Part shown: positions 26,263 to 37,620 of the stretch, piece after piece
How positions within the stretch are numbered: position 1 is the stretch's first letter
How the letters are laid out: each line of letters opens with the position of its first letter
DNA from: Micractinium sp. NFX-FRZ
Lineage: Eukaryota; Chlorophyta; Trebouxiophyceae; Chlorellales; Chlorellaceae
Assembly (NCBI GenBank): GCA_029339195.1
Contig: JAPTJF010000394.1
Location: forward strand, 1 to 60,510
DNA length: 60,510 bases
Direction: 5' to 3'
The notes under the pieces: model-generated
Told to the model about the DNA's origin: nothing
Database searches by the model: none
Seen by the model: the letters and a program-made list of their open reading frames with translations, nothing else
Translations under genes and position numbers: made by a program

Positions 26263-26871
26263 TGCTTTCCTGCGGGCGCCAGCCGCACATGTCCCGCTGC
26301 ACGTCCAGTGCACGGCTGTCCCTGTTCAATTGTGTCTGTCTACCTTTCCTCCCCTCCCCTCCCCCTCCCCCACCTGCTGCCCCTGTTGGTCATTCCAGGC
26401 AACACAGCTTGGACCCTGGCCTCCCGAGTGCCCCATTCCGCTATGCCTCTTGGCCCCTTCTGGGCCCCGAGCCCCAACACGCCCAGTTTTGCCCCCGTCC
26501 ACCCCCCAAAGAACCGACGCAACTCACGATCCGTTTTGCCCTGCGCCTGCATCCGCCTGTCCCCCCCTCTGTGCCTCTTTTCCCCGTACCCACTCTACCC
26601 CCTTCCCAGCGCGCCGCCCGCACGCGCTTGCGCGTGCGCTGCCGCTCCCTGCTCGGCCCCGCCTTCCGGCGGCCCTCCCTGGTTGCCCCGCCCCGCCGTC
26701 AACACTTTTTGTCAGCTCACATGTCACAGCTCGCATGCCCTCCCCTGCTCCACCCACATGCCATACACGCACACTGCACACACACACACACGCTTGTGCA
26801 GCGTTGCCTCCTCCCGTGCCTGCCCCCTCGCGTCCAGGCCTGGCCCCCCCATCCTCCCTTCCCCTTTTTAC

Positions 26872-26876
26872 TGTAA
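26872..26876 (+). terminator. TGTAA polyadenylation signal of the WD40 gene
   Basis: TGTAA about 1.06 kb after the stop at 25810, the first I see. If used, the mRNA has an unusually long, pyrimidine-rich 3' UTR. Confidence 0.45.
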
Positions 26877-27116
26877 AGGTTACGGCCCCCTACCTGGCCC
26901 CCCCTCGTGCCCACTCAACCAGGGGCCTCCCTCGTGGTCCCTCTCGCGCCCGTCTACACCCACCCACGAGTCCGCACCTGCACATGCCAGCATGCGTCCT
27001 GACCTTGTTCTGCTACCCCTCTTGCTTCCTCACCACGCCTCGCCACTCTGTACACACGCACAGCCGTTGGCGCAGTTGCGCTGCTACCCCCGTTTTATCT
27101 GTCATGTCACAACTCT

Positions 27117-27121
27117 TTACA
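27117..27121 (-). terminator. TGTAA polyadenylation signal of the STK19-like gene
   Basis: TTACA on the plus strand, 366 bases beyond the minus-strand stop at 27487-27489. It leaves about 220 bases between this transcript end and that of the convergent WD40 gene. Confidence 0.55.
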
Positions 27122-27486
27122 TAACAAGCTGTGAAACCAATGTGATAGGTGCTTGTGCCTGGACAACACCTGGGCTGGCCAGAGCGGAAAGAATATCAAA
27201 AAGGGTGTAGGGGAATGTGGCAGAACAGGAGCAAGGGAGGTGATGTGACACGTGAGGGGCGGGGGCGGAGAGTACAGTAGGTGATGGAATGAGAGATGGT
27301 TAGGTCGGTAGCAGTTCGGGTTCCGAGCAAGGGCCCGTAAGGAAGTATACAGTTTAGCCCGTAAAGTAGCACACAGATTCATTTCACGGCACCTGCACCT
27401 GCTGCTGCGGCTACGATGCAACGTCCCAGCAAGGTCCTCGTCAGCAACGGGGGCCGCCATTGCTGCCGGCCGTGCCTTGCTGCTTG

Positions 27487-29536
27487 TTAGCCGCCGCGTT
27501 TGGCCACGCGCAGCATTGGCCCCACCGCTGTCTCAGTTCTCAGCAGGGCGCCGCCGCCCAGCATGTCGGCGACGTGCCACCGCACGCCCAGCACGGAGCG
27601 CTGCAGCTTGCGCTTCTCCAGCTCCGCCTCCAGCAGCTCCGGGTGGCGCCGGCGCTGCAGCAGGGACAGCACCTCCTGGCGGCCGGCTGCAGGGAGGCAG
27701 GGATGGGCAAGGGAGGGAAAGGATGGGTGGGAGAGGTGGGACAGGAGAGGCGAGAGTGGGTGGGGGAGGGAAGCGGGAGGCGTGCTGAGACAGGCAGGGA
27801 GGCGGGAGGCTTCAGCTGGGGAGAGCAAGGGCGCACATGGCAAAAGGGCGTGAAATGGGACGGGCACTGGGATCTGCCAGAGGGGGCCTCCCCACCCGCC
27901 CTGCCCTGCCTCCTCACTGCGCCCCCGCACCTGCCACGCTGCGCACGGCGGCGCCTGCGTGGGGCATGCTGAAGAGGTAGCTGTCGGCGCTGGCTGTGCT
28001 GCGGGTGAGGAAGCCTTGGTTGAGGAGCAGCGACACGTGGGCGTCGCTCACAGCGCAGCCGGCTGCGGCAGCTGCGCTGGGCAAAGCGCCGGTGCCGCGG
28101 CCTCGGGCGGCCCTGCAATGCAACCGTGCAAAGGGCAGGCAGGGTGAGCGGCATTGCATTGCAGCACAGCTGGACGGCGCAGCGGGTGCCACAGCGGCAT
28201 ACCAGCAGCAGCAGCAGCAGCGGTACAGCAAGGCAGCAAAGACAGCTGTGACAACTAGACTAGATTAAGGCAGCACAGAGCTGTAACGACTAGACTATAC
28301 TCAACGCAGCAAAGAGTTGAGGGGGTGGAGGTGTCTGCCGGGCCACTGACACGGTCTGCCACCTGGGGGCGCCTCGTGAGGCGGCCAGGCAGTCGTGCAA
28401 AGCAAAGGCCAGCAGTGTGTGGGTCGCTGTGGGCAGCCCTGATTGTCGCACGGGAGGCTAGGAGAGCTCCGGTGTGATGATTTAGGTGCCAGGTGGCGGG
28501 CGGTTGATCAAATCACATGCAACCAGAGCAGGGCAGGGGCACCAGTGGGCCAACGGCCACTCCCAGGACGGAGGGGGCGAGCCGATCAGGCAGGGCAGCG
28601 CATGGCAGCCAGCCGCAGCAGGCAGAGTGGCGGCGGGAGTGCAAGGGCCAGGCGGGGAAGGTGGGTCCAGCCGCAAGGCAGCAGCATGGGGCCTAGCGGC
28701 TCCGGCGCACTCACCCGCCAGGAGGCGCACTGGCCGTCCCTTTCAGGAGCGCCAGCAGCTCGGAGTGAGTGATGAGGACTTCGGTGCAGGCCGGCAGCAC
28801 CCGGCGCGCAAACCACTCAAATACATTCACTGCCGCCGGCGCGCCGCCGCCGCCGCTCGCCGTGCCACCACCGCCGCCGCTCACCGTTCCACCACCGCCG
28901 CCGCCGCCTGCCTGCTGCTGCCGCTCCTGGTGCTGCCTCAGCAGCTGCGCCTTGCCGCGGCGCAGCGCAGAGATGTAGTCGGACGTGAGCATGACTGCCT
29001 GGTCGTCCCCGCGCCCGCCGACGGGCAGCTGCAGCAGGCGCACTTGGTTGGTCCGCCGCAGCTCTTCAAGCTGCCTGTCGGTTGCAGTGCGGTCCGAAAG
29101 GAGGCTGTACAGCTGTGCCCGTGTCGCAAAGGGGGTGACTTTGGCCTGCGGGCATGGGCCAGGGCAGCACCAGGAAAGCGTAAAGGAGGGGGGCCGGGGC
29201 GGGAGGGGCGGGCGGTGGCAGGAAACGTCTGCTGCTTGTTATGTATGACACCCACCCGCCGCGCACCTCTGCTGGGAAGCGCGAGTGCAGGAGCAGCAGG
29301 GCCACCATGGTGTCATTGGGCAGCGCCTCTGGTGCATCCTCGTGCGCAAGGTCCTCATCGGCAGGAAATTCCGGGGCGGGAGCGGCGGTGGCGGTGGCGG
29401 CAGCAGGCGGGCCTGGCGCCGCCGCTGCTGCTGCTGCTGCAGGTGGCACTGCCTGCCCTAGCTGCGCCTTGAACCGCTTGGCTGGCGGCGGGGCGGGCAG
29501 CCGCAGAGAGGGACGGGCGGGAGCTTGGTGGGTCAT
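27487..29536 (-). CDS. STK19-family winged-helix protein
   Basis: Exons in transcript order 29536-29267, 29145-28715, 28112-27931 and 27686-27487 join in phase to 360 residues. Family features are clear: an early block with ATRAQLYSLLSDRTATDRQL and EELRRTNQVRLLQL, a middle block of VFEWFARRVLPACTEVLIT, VSDAHVSLLLNQGFLTR and DSYLFSMPHAGA, and a C-terminal block with GRQEVLSLLQRRRHPELL and LGVRWHVADMLGGGALL ending in a Val/Leu strand. These match the tandem winged helices of STK19. Human STK19, first described as a kinase, is now regarded as a DNA-binding winged-helix factor in transcription-coupled repair; I see no kinase motifs here. An Ala/Pro-rich N-terminus and a Gly-rich insert (about residues 145-170) are additions. 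The start is the first ATG of the frame. It is divergent from PSAO about 0.9 kb away. Confidence 0.85.
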
Positions 29537-30422
29537 AGCTCGCCGTGACTCGACGTTAGCGCTGCATGGGAGGCGCTTTGAGCCCCGAAGGTGCCCGTGG
29601 GGCTAGCGCTTGGCCGCAGCGTGCTATGCACATGCAATCTTGGCCTGCTGGCCGCTCCCGCCACCTCACCGGCCGGTCGGCACAGCACCGCTTGTGCCCA
29701 GACTTGTGTACACCCGTGGTTGCTTGTTGTTCGCTGTGCCAACTCTACAGCACTGCCCGTCCTCAGTATTGCTGGATTACAACACAGCAACAGCAGCAGC
29801 AGCTTGGTAACAGCGCCGCCACCATGGTTGTTGCCCGCCGTCAGCCGCCCAACTTGGGCAGTCGCCTGCTTAGGTGATCTATTTCAGCTTCCCCTGGAAT
29901 CCCAGGACCCCATGAGGTTTCCCGGTGTGATTCCATGTGCAAAGGTCATGAAAGCGCCGTGTGCGTCTCCGCCAACGGCCCCGCAGCCAAACCCGCACAA
30001 TGGGTACACTATCAACCCCACCTGCCCCTGTTTGCGCATCATTGCTTCCCATTGAAGCCACACTGGCAGCCAGGTGTGTTGAAAGGAGGGCTTCCAGGCT
30101 TGCTTGGGAGGAGGCAATCACCTGCCTCTACAAAATAGCGGCCAGCTGCCGCTTGCCCGCTTGAGCCGGGGCGGAACCCCGCCTGCCTGCCGCCTTGCCC
30201 GCCGTTCAAACCCGTGTCGGAGCGCTCCTTGAGCCAGCTTCAAGCGCGCATTTCGTGATGAATGCTGCAACACGGAGATATCTCAATAGAAGGCCGGGGG
30301 ACCGCGAGGCAACATCTGGCTCTCGCCCTGACCCAGGAGGGTGTGCCATAAAATCGGGCCGCTGTCACGCACATCCGGTGTTGCACGCAGCTCGGGACTC
30401 TCAGCCAGACCAGATCTTCAAA
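29537..30422. promoter_or_regulatory. Divergent intergenic region between STK19-like gene and PSAO
   Basis: 886 bases containing the promoters of both genes. No gene recognised. An AT-rich CATAAAATC at about 30347-30355 lies 70 bases before the PSAO ATG and could act as a TATA-like element. Confidence 0.4.
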
Positions 30423-32246
30423 ATGCAGGCCCTCTCCGCTCGCACCGGTGAGCGCACAGCCGTGGGAGAGACTGGCGGGCCCCATCGCTCTCGGTGTCCC
30501 GGGGGCCCAGCCTCGGCCTCGGGCCGTCAGGGGAGGCAATGTTGGCACCTAAATGGCAGTAGCGAGCTAGCGGGGGGCCAGCACGCCACTGCCGGCGCCA
30601 GGGGCGGCGGCGGCGGCAACAGCCGGCACCTGGCGCAAACTCAACCACGCCAGCCAGCAGGCAACGCGCAAGTTGCCTTCAGCTGCAGCCTTGGCAGTTG
30701 TTGCAGCTGTTGGGGCAGCTGCATAGCAACAAAACACTGCCTGATGCGCGTGCACCTCACCCGCGCCCGCCGTCGCCGCCACGCTTCGCTGCAGGCCTGG
30801 CCGGCTCCCGCCTGGCTGCCCGCCCCGCCTCTGGCCGCGTGCAGGCCCGCGGCGCCGTCCGCGTGATGGCGGCCGGCAACGGCAGCAACTACCAGTGGCT
30901 GAACAAGGAGCCCATTGCGGTGAGGGGGCGATGGGGGCGGAAGAGAAAGCGAGGAAGGCTGGGAGGCGAGGGTGGTGCCCGCGTGGCGCCCGCCTGGCGC
31001 TGCCTGGGCTCCAACCCACAGGTGCTGCTCAGGCTGTAATCACCGACCCACAAACGCAAACCCTGCACAACAATCACAACAAGGTGCCGTCCACACCTCC
31101 CACACTGACCTTTTTCTACACCCCTACCCCTGTTGCAGCTCATGGCCGGCTTCCTGGGCTGGTTCGCGCCCAGGTGAGGAGCGGCATGCATGGGTCAAGG
31201 CTATGGGGTCGGGCATCAGAATGTGGGCCTCTGCCCTCCACCGCAACAACGGTCAGGGGATGTGGGTGGAAGGCGGAGGGCCGCGGGAGTATAAGCGGCG
31301 CACCCACCGGATGCCGTGCTGCCGTGCCCACCCCATGCGTGCGCGCCGCCCGTGTAGCCGCCCACCCTGTTTTGCCCTCCACCCCGCCCTCTGCCTGCGC
31401 GCAGCAACATCTCGGTGTCCGCCCTGAACGGCGACTCCCTGTTCGGCGCCTTCACCAAGAGCATCGGCACCGAGCTGGCGCACTTCCCCACCGTGAGTGC
31501 CTGATGCTGCCTGATGCTGCCTGCCAGCCTGCCCTGCCCCACCGTCCCTGCCCTTGTTGCTGGCAACTCGCTGCTTGCGTGCTGTTGCACCGCCCTGCCC
31601 TGGCTGTGCCTCCCGCTGCCTGCGTGCTGCCCAGCGTGTCCAGGCAAGAGCCGAGCAGTGCCAGTGCTAGTGTACGCGGCTGACCAGCCGAGCAAGCCAT
31701 CGTGTGTGCGCCTGGGTTGCAGGGCCCCGCCCTTGGTTCCGAGTTCTGGATTTACATGGTCACTTGGCACGTGGGCCTGTTTGCCTGCCTGTTCTGGGTA
31801 AGTGCTGTCGAATCGGGTTCGAAGCGCGCAGCCTGCATGCTTGCCCTGCGGCGTGGGTTGCCGTGGACGTCGTTGTGTTGCCCTGGAAGATGGGCCATGT
31901 GCAGACTGCTCTGTCTCTTGTTTGCACGCAATCCTTGCTGGGATGCGGGAGCCCTGCTGGTCTCGACTGATGCCTGTTCTGCCCTGCGTCTCTTCTTCGT
32001 CTGCAGGGCCAGATTGGCGTGCAGGCGCGCAAGCAGGTGCGGATGGGCCTGAATGGCCCTGTACAGGTTGCCTGTGCACGAATGCAGGTGCTGCTTGGCC
32101 ACAGCACAGGGCGTAACGACTTTGTGCGAGGGCTGAGCCGGCGGGTGCTGAGCTGGCGGGTGCTGAGCTGGCGCTTCGGCCCGCTCTCACTTCCCCTCCC
32201 ATTCCACTGTGTTCCACATCCTCTTCTGCAGGGCTACTTCAACTGA
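30423..32246 (+). CDS. PSAO: Photosystem I subunit O, chloroplast precursor
   Basis: Seven small exons, 30423-30447, 30795-30919, 31139-31173, 31405-31492, 31723-31797, 32007-32036 and 32232-32246, join in phase to 130 residues. The first 40-45 residues (MQALSARTG, then GSRLAARPASGRVQARGAVR) form a typical stroma-targeting transit peptide. The mature part begins about AAGNGSNYQWL and shows the PsaO signature: a first membrane helix LMAGFLGWFAP, then NGDSLFGAFTKSIGTELAHFPTG, and a second helix WIYMVTWHVGLFACLFWGQIG, ending QGYFN. PsaO is a small two-helix thylakoid protein on the light-harvesting side of PSI, involved in state transitions. The family is restricted to green algae, plants and close relatives, so it also fixes the taxonomic assignment. 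Confidence 0.95.
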
Positions 32247-32411
32247 GCAGCCTGACCCGGCATAGCTGGCCAGCCAGCCAGCGTGCCACCACGAGAAGAC
32301 CAACCCCCCTCACCTCCGCTCATCCAGCATTCGTCCCGCTCGCTTGAACTGCCCTCCCCTCACACCCTGTATGGTAGCCCCCTGTACGGCTGGCGCCACA
32401 GCTTTTTCTGT

Positions 32412-32416
32412 TGTAA
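32412..32416 (+). terminator. TGTAA polyadenylation signal of PSAO
   Basis: TGTAA 166 bases after the PSAO stop. The remaining 32417-32868 is intergenic with no gene seen. Confidence 0.65.
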
Positions 32417-32868
32417 CAACGGCTCGCAAGTGTGGGCTGCGCACAACATACAGTTAAAAGTACGGGGGTTATTGTGGAAAGGCGTCGGGTGGTTGACCTG
32501 CTCCGTGGCAGGGACTTCGAAGTGTGACCCTATGGGAGGGCGCAGAGTGATGGGCGCCGACGGGTGGGCTCTGCACACGGCCAACGCACACTGGCGGTGC
32601 ACAAAGTGTCACTCTCACCTTTCCCAGCATGCAGTGCTGTATCCGACAGGGGCAGCAGCGTCCTGAGAACGGGCGCTTGGGTCTTGTGACGAGACCCAAA
32701 AAATCCCAGCCCCAAATCCCGCCGCCACCCGTGCCGCCCACCACTTGGACGGGCAAACCTTGCCGCCCCTGCTGCCAGCTTCCGTCCCTGCCCAGATATC
32801 GTCAATCAGGACGACTGCTGTCCTGTCTGAAAGCGTCGCTGTCCTTGGCGTAGAGTTTTGGCGCGACT

Positions 32869-35541
32869 ATGGGTGAGAGCGGCAGCGGCAGGCTGGGTTC
32901 CGTCGCAATGGTGTCGTGCACCTCATTCGAGCGACTGAAGCACGCCCTACCCCGCTGCAGGTCCGCTTGCGCTGAGGTCCAACCCCACCGCCGCCGCCAG
33001 GCGGCACCTGGCCCAGCCGCACCGCTGCTGCCGCCGCCGCGTCCCCGTTGTAGCACTGGCAGCGCAGCAGCAGCAGCAGGCCCCGCGGCACCATGCGCTG
33101 CAGGAGCCAGCAAAGATTTCGGGCTCCTCAGAAACAACAGTGCCAGTGCCGGTGAGGCAGCAAACGGCGTGCCGTCAGCAGTAACACAAGCCGGCCTTTC
33201 TGTCAGGCCGCTGGGGCGTCTAGGAGGGAGGGCCTGTGGAGTACCGCTGGCAAGCTGCCGTTCACCTGTCCTCCCTTGCTGCCGCTCTACTGCCCTTGTG
33301 CTGTGCCGTTGTGCTGCCCTCGTGCCGTGCCGCTCCGCTGCTCTTGTGCACAGCAGCCCAGCACAGAGTGCCTCTCCTTCCCCTCCCGCCCGCCGGCCTT
33401 GCAGGACCGTGGCGGCGCGCTGTCCCTAGACGCCTACATGTAAGGAGGGAGGGCAAGCCAAGGCAGGCAGGCATGCTCACATCTGTCCAGCTACTCTGCT
33501 CCCACTGTTGTGCCGGCCAGATGTGGCATAGTGTGGCCAGCCTGCCTCCGCTTGCTGTCCCCACGGGCCTGCCTGACGCACCACTGATCGCCCCTGAAAC
33601 ATGCACCCCCCCGGTTGACCGCCTTCCCTCCCCTCCTCTGCTGCCGCCCCCATGGCTCCCGAGCTCTCATGGCTCCCCTGGATCCCTTGGCCTCTGCCCC
33701 CACGGCTGCAGGCGGCTGCCCACGGAGCAGTACAGCGAGCTGGACCCCTCCATGATCCACTCACTGGGGGGCAGCTCCTTCCTCCTCAAAGTGCCGCGCG
33801 TGCAGGTGCGGCGCGGGAGGAGGGAGCCGCAGGGGGCCGGGGGGCCTCCCTCACCCGCCCACCTGCAGCTGCCGGACGTGCGGGGTGCTTGCATGTGGAC
33901 CGCATCCATCCATGTTTCAGTGGCTGGTCGATTGGACGATCCTGGGGATCATCCAATCAACCTGTCCCTCCCACCTGTCCTCCCCGCCTGTCCTCTCTAC
34001 CCACCCACCCGCAGCTGTTTGATGTGTGGGTGGAGCCGGAGGTGGTGGTGCACGTCCAGCTGCAGGCGGGCGGGGCGGGGCTCATCTTCGAGTCGGGGGA
34101 GTGCAGGTGGGGATGGGGAGAGGGCCTGCCTGGGGTGTGCCGGTGTGAAGACGGCTTTATGCTGGGAGTGTGCAACTGCCGGGGGAGGGAGGGAGGGAGG
34201 GAGGAGTCAGCTTGGACCTTTGTGCGAGGAACCAAACAGCTTGATGTTGAATTTGGGAGTGCACATCTGGGTGCTTGCATGGGGCCAGCAGTTGGTCACA
34301 TGCCTGATGCCTGCCAGGCAACTTCCTACTGCTTGCTTGCCACCCGTGGTTTGTTGGCTGCCCAGCTCTCTCGCCTGCCCGCCCACCCGCCCGCCACCCG
34401 CAGGCTCAAGGGCAGCGACCTGCTGCAGCGGCTGGGGCTGGACAAGCGGTTCGTACTCTACTTCCACACCACGGTGTCCTGGCAGCCAAACGCCGCTGCA
34501 GCCCGGGGCAACGGGGCCGCGGTGGCAGTAACACCGGCGGCGGCGGTTGCAGCCAGCAGCGGCGGCGGCGGCGGCGGCGGCGTAGGAGGGGCCGCCGCGG
34601 GGCAGATCAGCGCCCAGGCGGAGGTGCAGGTGTGGAGCGAGGTGGTGGGACCCTTTAAGATCATTCCCCGCCCCTTCCTGGAGGTGAGCACGTGTACATA
34701 CATACTTGTAGTATTCTGCAGTACATATAGATTGTACTGTAGTGGAAAGCACGGGTTGCTTGGAGGAAGAGCTGCTGGCTGTGGGGCCGCTGGGGGGTGC
34801 AGGTGTGAAGCCTAGCGCAGGCGAACGTGGGCCTGCTCCGGCAGTGCTCGGCCCTCCGTGCCCCGGCGGCCCCCCTTCCTGCCCTGCCCTCGCCTGCGCC
34901 CCGCGCCCTGTACGCTCCATTCCAGCACCTCCTGCACCCCCGCCCCCGCCATCCGTCTCCCCCGCCGTCCACAGGCCACGGGGAACACGGTGTTGGGGGC
35001 GCTCATGAAGACCCTCCTCCCCGTCTTCCTGAGCAAGGTGGGCTGGCAGGGTGGCTTGCATTGGTAGATGCAAGCGGGAGGGTCCAGGAGGGGTGACGGG
35101 CACTGCTGTGGCAGCAAAGGCTGGAGGCTCTTTTCGCAGAGGGCTTCAATCCCTCGTGCCTGCGTAAAGCGCGCCAGGAATGGCGTATCCACCATCCCCA
35201 CACACCTGCCCCTCATCTGCCCACCCACCCTCACCTCCCACGTCACTCTGTGCCACTGTACTGCACTGGGCGACTCAAACTCAAGGGGCGAGGTACACCA
35301 ACGACGCATCCACCGGCCCTCCACCCTCCTACCCTCCACCCCACTTAATGGCACACTGCTGCTGCAGCTGGGTGATGACTACCAGAGGTGGTCCACCAGC
35401 CCCGAGTACCGCGCCAGGCGGGCCGGCACCTCCTCCCCCAGCGGCGCAGCGCAGGCAGCGGCGCAGCAGGCGCAGCAGCAGGCAGCGGCTGGTGCGGAAG
35501 CGGCGGCGGCGGCGCGGCCGGCAGCGGGGCGCCTCCCCTGA
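32869..35541 (+). CDS. DUF1997 family protein, probably chloroplast-targeted
   Basis: Exons 32869-~33180, 33405-33439, 33712-33805, 34015-34106, 34404-34683, 34975-35037 and 35368-35541 give about 349 residues. The N-terminus (from Met at 32869, or more likely 32908) is Arg/Ser/Ala-rich, like a transit peptide. The body matches DUF1997: LDAYMRLPTEQYSELDPSMI, FLLKVPRVQLFDVWVEPEVVV, ECRLKGSDLLQRLGLDKRF, PFKIIPRPFLEATGNTVLGA and a C-terminal LGDDYQRWS. DUF1997 proteins occur in cyanobacteria and plastids of green plants; the function is unknown. The junction of exons 1 and 2 is uncertain: the strong donor at 33152 gives the wrong phase, so a weaker donor at 33181 or 33169 must be used. An Ala/Gly-rich insert ([12 protein letters not shown]) splits the domain, and the C-terminus is Gln/Ala-rich. 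Confidence 0.82.
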
Positions 35542-35857
35542 AGCCCCTCGCGTGTTCCCAGGAGGATGGTGCGCCGCTTTCTGCTGGACAAACCCCAACT
35601 CCCCTGGATAACACAACAACATTCACAGTCCCAAGCCACGGGCCACCAGCATGCATCAATCAGCGCAACTACCTGCACAGTGCCACTGCAATCCTCGGCA
35701 ACACCTCGCCTTCACCTGAACAGCTGCCCAGCACGGCGGCCCTCTGAAGCCCCGCTACCAAACCCCTTCCTCTGTTCAGTGCCCCCGTCTCATTTCATGT
35801 TTCTCCTTCAGTTCACCTCTGTGCATCTACTGCATCTTCTACCAGCTTCTTGGCGTT

Positions 35858-35862
35858 TGTAA
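35858..35862 (+). terminator. TGTAA polyadenylation signal of the DUF1997 gene
   Basis: TGTAA 317 bases after the stop at 35541. The stretch 35542-36247 otherwise holds only UTR and the promoter of the next small gene. Confidence 0.55.
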
Positions 35863-36247
35863 GTAGTGTATGTGCGGCTCTGCGCAGGGGGCGGGTTGCT
35901 TGATGGGTTGAGGCGCCGCTGCGCGTGGGGCGCACGCCTGCACGCGGCATGTAGCGTGCAGGCTGCGTGGTGCCTGCTTGCCACAGGAAGCCGTGGCATG
36001 CAGTTCAAGCGTTCAGCTTACAGCTATGATCTGAGATGTGAAGGGGTTGGATGCCACAGCACGGATGTTGCCAGGAAGGCAAGTGCGCTTGGCGGGCGTG
36101 ACGTCACGCTGCGCTGCGGGGAGAGAAGCTGCGGGGTGTAGGTTCCTGTGAGTGCGGGACGTTTTGTGCCTGCCTGTGGAAGCCTCGTGCCGTTGAACAG
36201 CTTGTGAGCGCTGTCTGAGCACTCAGCGAACTCTGTGCAGCCTGACC

Positions 36248-36799
36248 ATGCCGTGTCCCCTCCGCTTTGTGCTGGCCGGCGCCTCGGCTTGCCTCGCCCT
36301 TTGGTTCCTGCTATCATCACCCGCTGAAACGCAATCAGAGTCCGTAAGCACGGTGAGTCTGGCGCGTGCAAGTGCTGCGGGACACTTGTGCGCCGCGTGA
36401 GCCCAGGCAGCCGCAAGGTGGCGACTTCATGCATGTTGGCACCTCTGTCGGCGTCATGCGCGTGAAGATCGTCGCACAGGCCCGCCGGGCTGCCTCTTCC
36501 TCTCACCCCGCTGGCGCCCCGCCTCGACCTGCCCGCAGGCGCAGCAGCGGCGACCGGCTCGAATCAGCTGGCTCCGCACACTGCTCGACTTCTTCACTGG
36601 TCGCTACTTGTATGACCGCTTGATCAAGAAACAGCCGTTGCAGCAGCAGCAGACCCCGCAACAGCCAGCGGCATCGGCAGCGGTCAAGGCAGCGCAGGCG
36701 GAGCAGCGAGCGGCGGTGGATGTGCGCTGCACCAGCGGCTCTGCCGCGGTGCCAGGGCACGAAGAATGTCTGCAGCAGCAGCGTGCCAGCCACAACTGA
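36248..36799 (+). CDS. Small single-pass membrane protein, unknown
   Basis: Exons 36248-36352 and 36539-36799 join at phase 0 to 121 residues. Residues 7-24 (FVLAGASACLALWFLL) form one hydrophobic segment, a signal anchor or cleavable signal peptide. It is followed by a Ser/Glu stretch, a basic amphipathic block (RRPARISWLRTLLDFF then GRYLYDRLIKK), and a Gln/Ala-rich tail with two cysteines. A second possible donor (TCC|GTAAGC at 36344) lies 9 bases before the chosen one and would remove three residues in frame. No family recognised. The gene sits between two plus-strand genes with normal spacing; a TGTAA at 37030 fits as its poly(A) signal. Confidence 0.55.
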
Positions 36800-37029
36800 A
36801 AAGTAATATGTATATCACCTGCCCCTGTTTGCTAACTACTTGTTGACCACGCACTGTTTCTCCTGCGTTGCTGTTGTTTGCTCCCGTGGGGGCCAACGCC
36901 CCCCGCTTTACTCCCCCCTGTTTCTGCACACCACCAAGCATTAGCTTCCTGCATTGATTCTTCGTATTTCTATATGCTTCTTCAACCTTTGGCCATGTGC
37001 ATTTGTCCACGCATTTAGTAGACAGCCTG

Positions 37030-37034
37030 TGTAA
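37030..37034 (+). terminator. TGTAA polyadenylation signal of the small membrane-protein gene
   Basis: TGTAA 231 bases after the stop at 36799. The following 37035-37620 holds the promoter and 5' UTR of the spastin-like gene. Confidence 0.45.
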
Positions 37035-37620
37035 ACAGCTTGCGGTCCATGACGGAAGCGGTGCTGCACTGCAGGGCAGGGCAGCCGGGCGGCTTCCTTT
37101 CCTGCTTGCGTGCTCCTGGAAATGTCGTATGGATGGTTGCAGCGATGCACCTGGAGAGTCTTGCAGCAGCGGGATGGCCGCAAATGCAGGCCACCGTGCC
37201 CCTGGTGGCGTGGCACCGCTGGCCAGGGACCGTAGGCCAGGCACCGTCCAGGCTTTGTTTGGACCAACCCGGTTGCAGACAGTGGGGCAGTGGTATGACA
37301 AGGGAGCTGCTCAACCTGCATCTCAGGTGATGACATGCTTTTGGGTGAGACTGCTGGGGGTTACAGGGGGGGAAAGGACTAGGCCAGCTGTATCCAACAC
37401 TTGCGCAGGGGCGGCGGCCCCCGCCACTGCGTATTGCCACTGCCCCTCCAAATTCATTGACGGTGCTCCTTCGGCAGGCATCCCATGGCCCTCAGCCGCA
37501 TCCTTTCGACTTCCTCTGCCCCCAAAATACACCCAAACGCGTCCTGCTAGACAGAGGCAGTCTAGAGCCCTAGCCTCTAGGCCACGGTTGCTTGTGTCGC
37601 CGGCCCATGGTGTCAACGTG

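Larger units (their letters stand above)
25811..27486 (+). other. Convergent 3' region, strongly pyrimidine-rich on the plus strand
   Basis: No gene recognised. It holds the long 3' UTR of the WD40 gene and the 3' UTR of the STK19-like gene. The open frames here are long only because the plus strand is C/T-rich. A C-run cluster at 26229-26262 has G-quadruplex potential on the minus strand. Confidence 0.6.

Noticed and set aside
26216..27124. Several long Pro/His-rich frames in the 3' region of the WD40 gene
   Set aside because: They arise from the pyrimidine-biased strand; all three frames are open at once and none shows domain-like sequence.
27487..29536. Protein kinase (from the historical STK19 name)
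   Set aside because: No glycine loop, VAIK, HRD or DFG motifs; the sequence fits winged helices.
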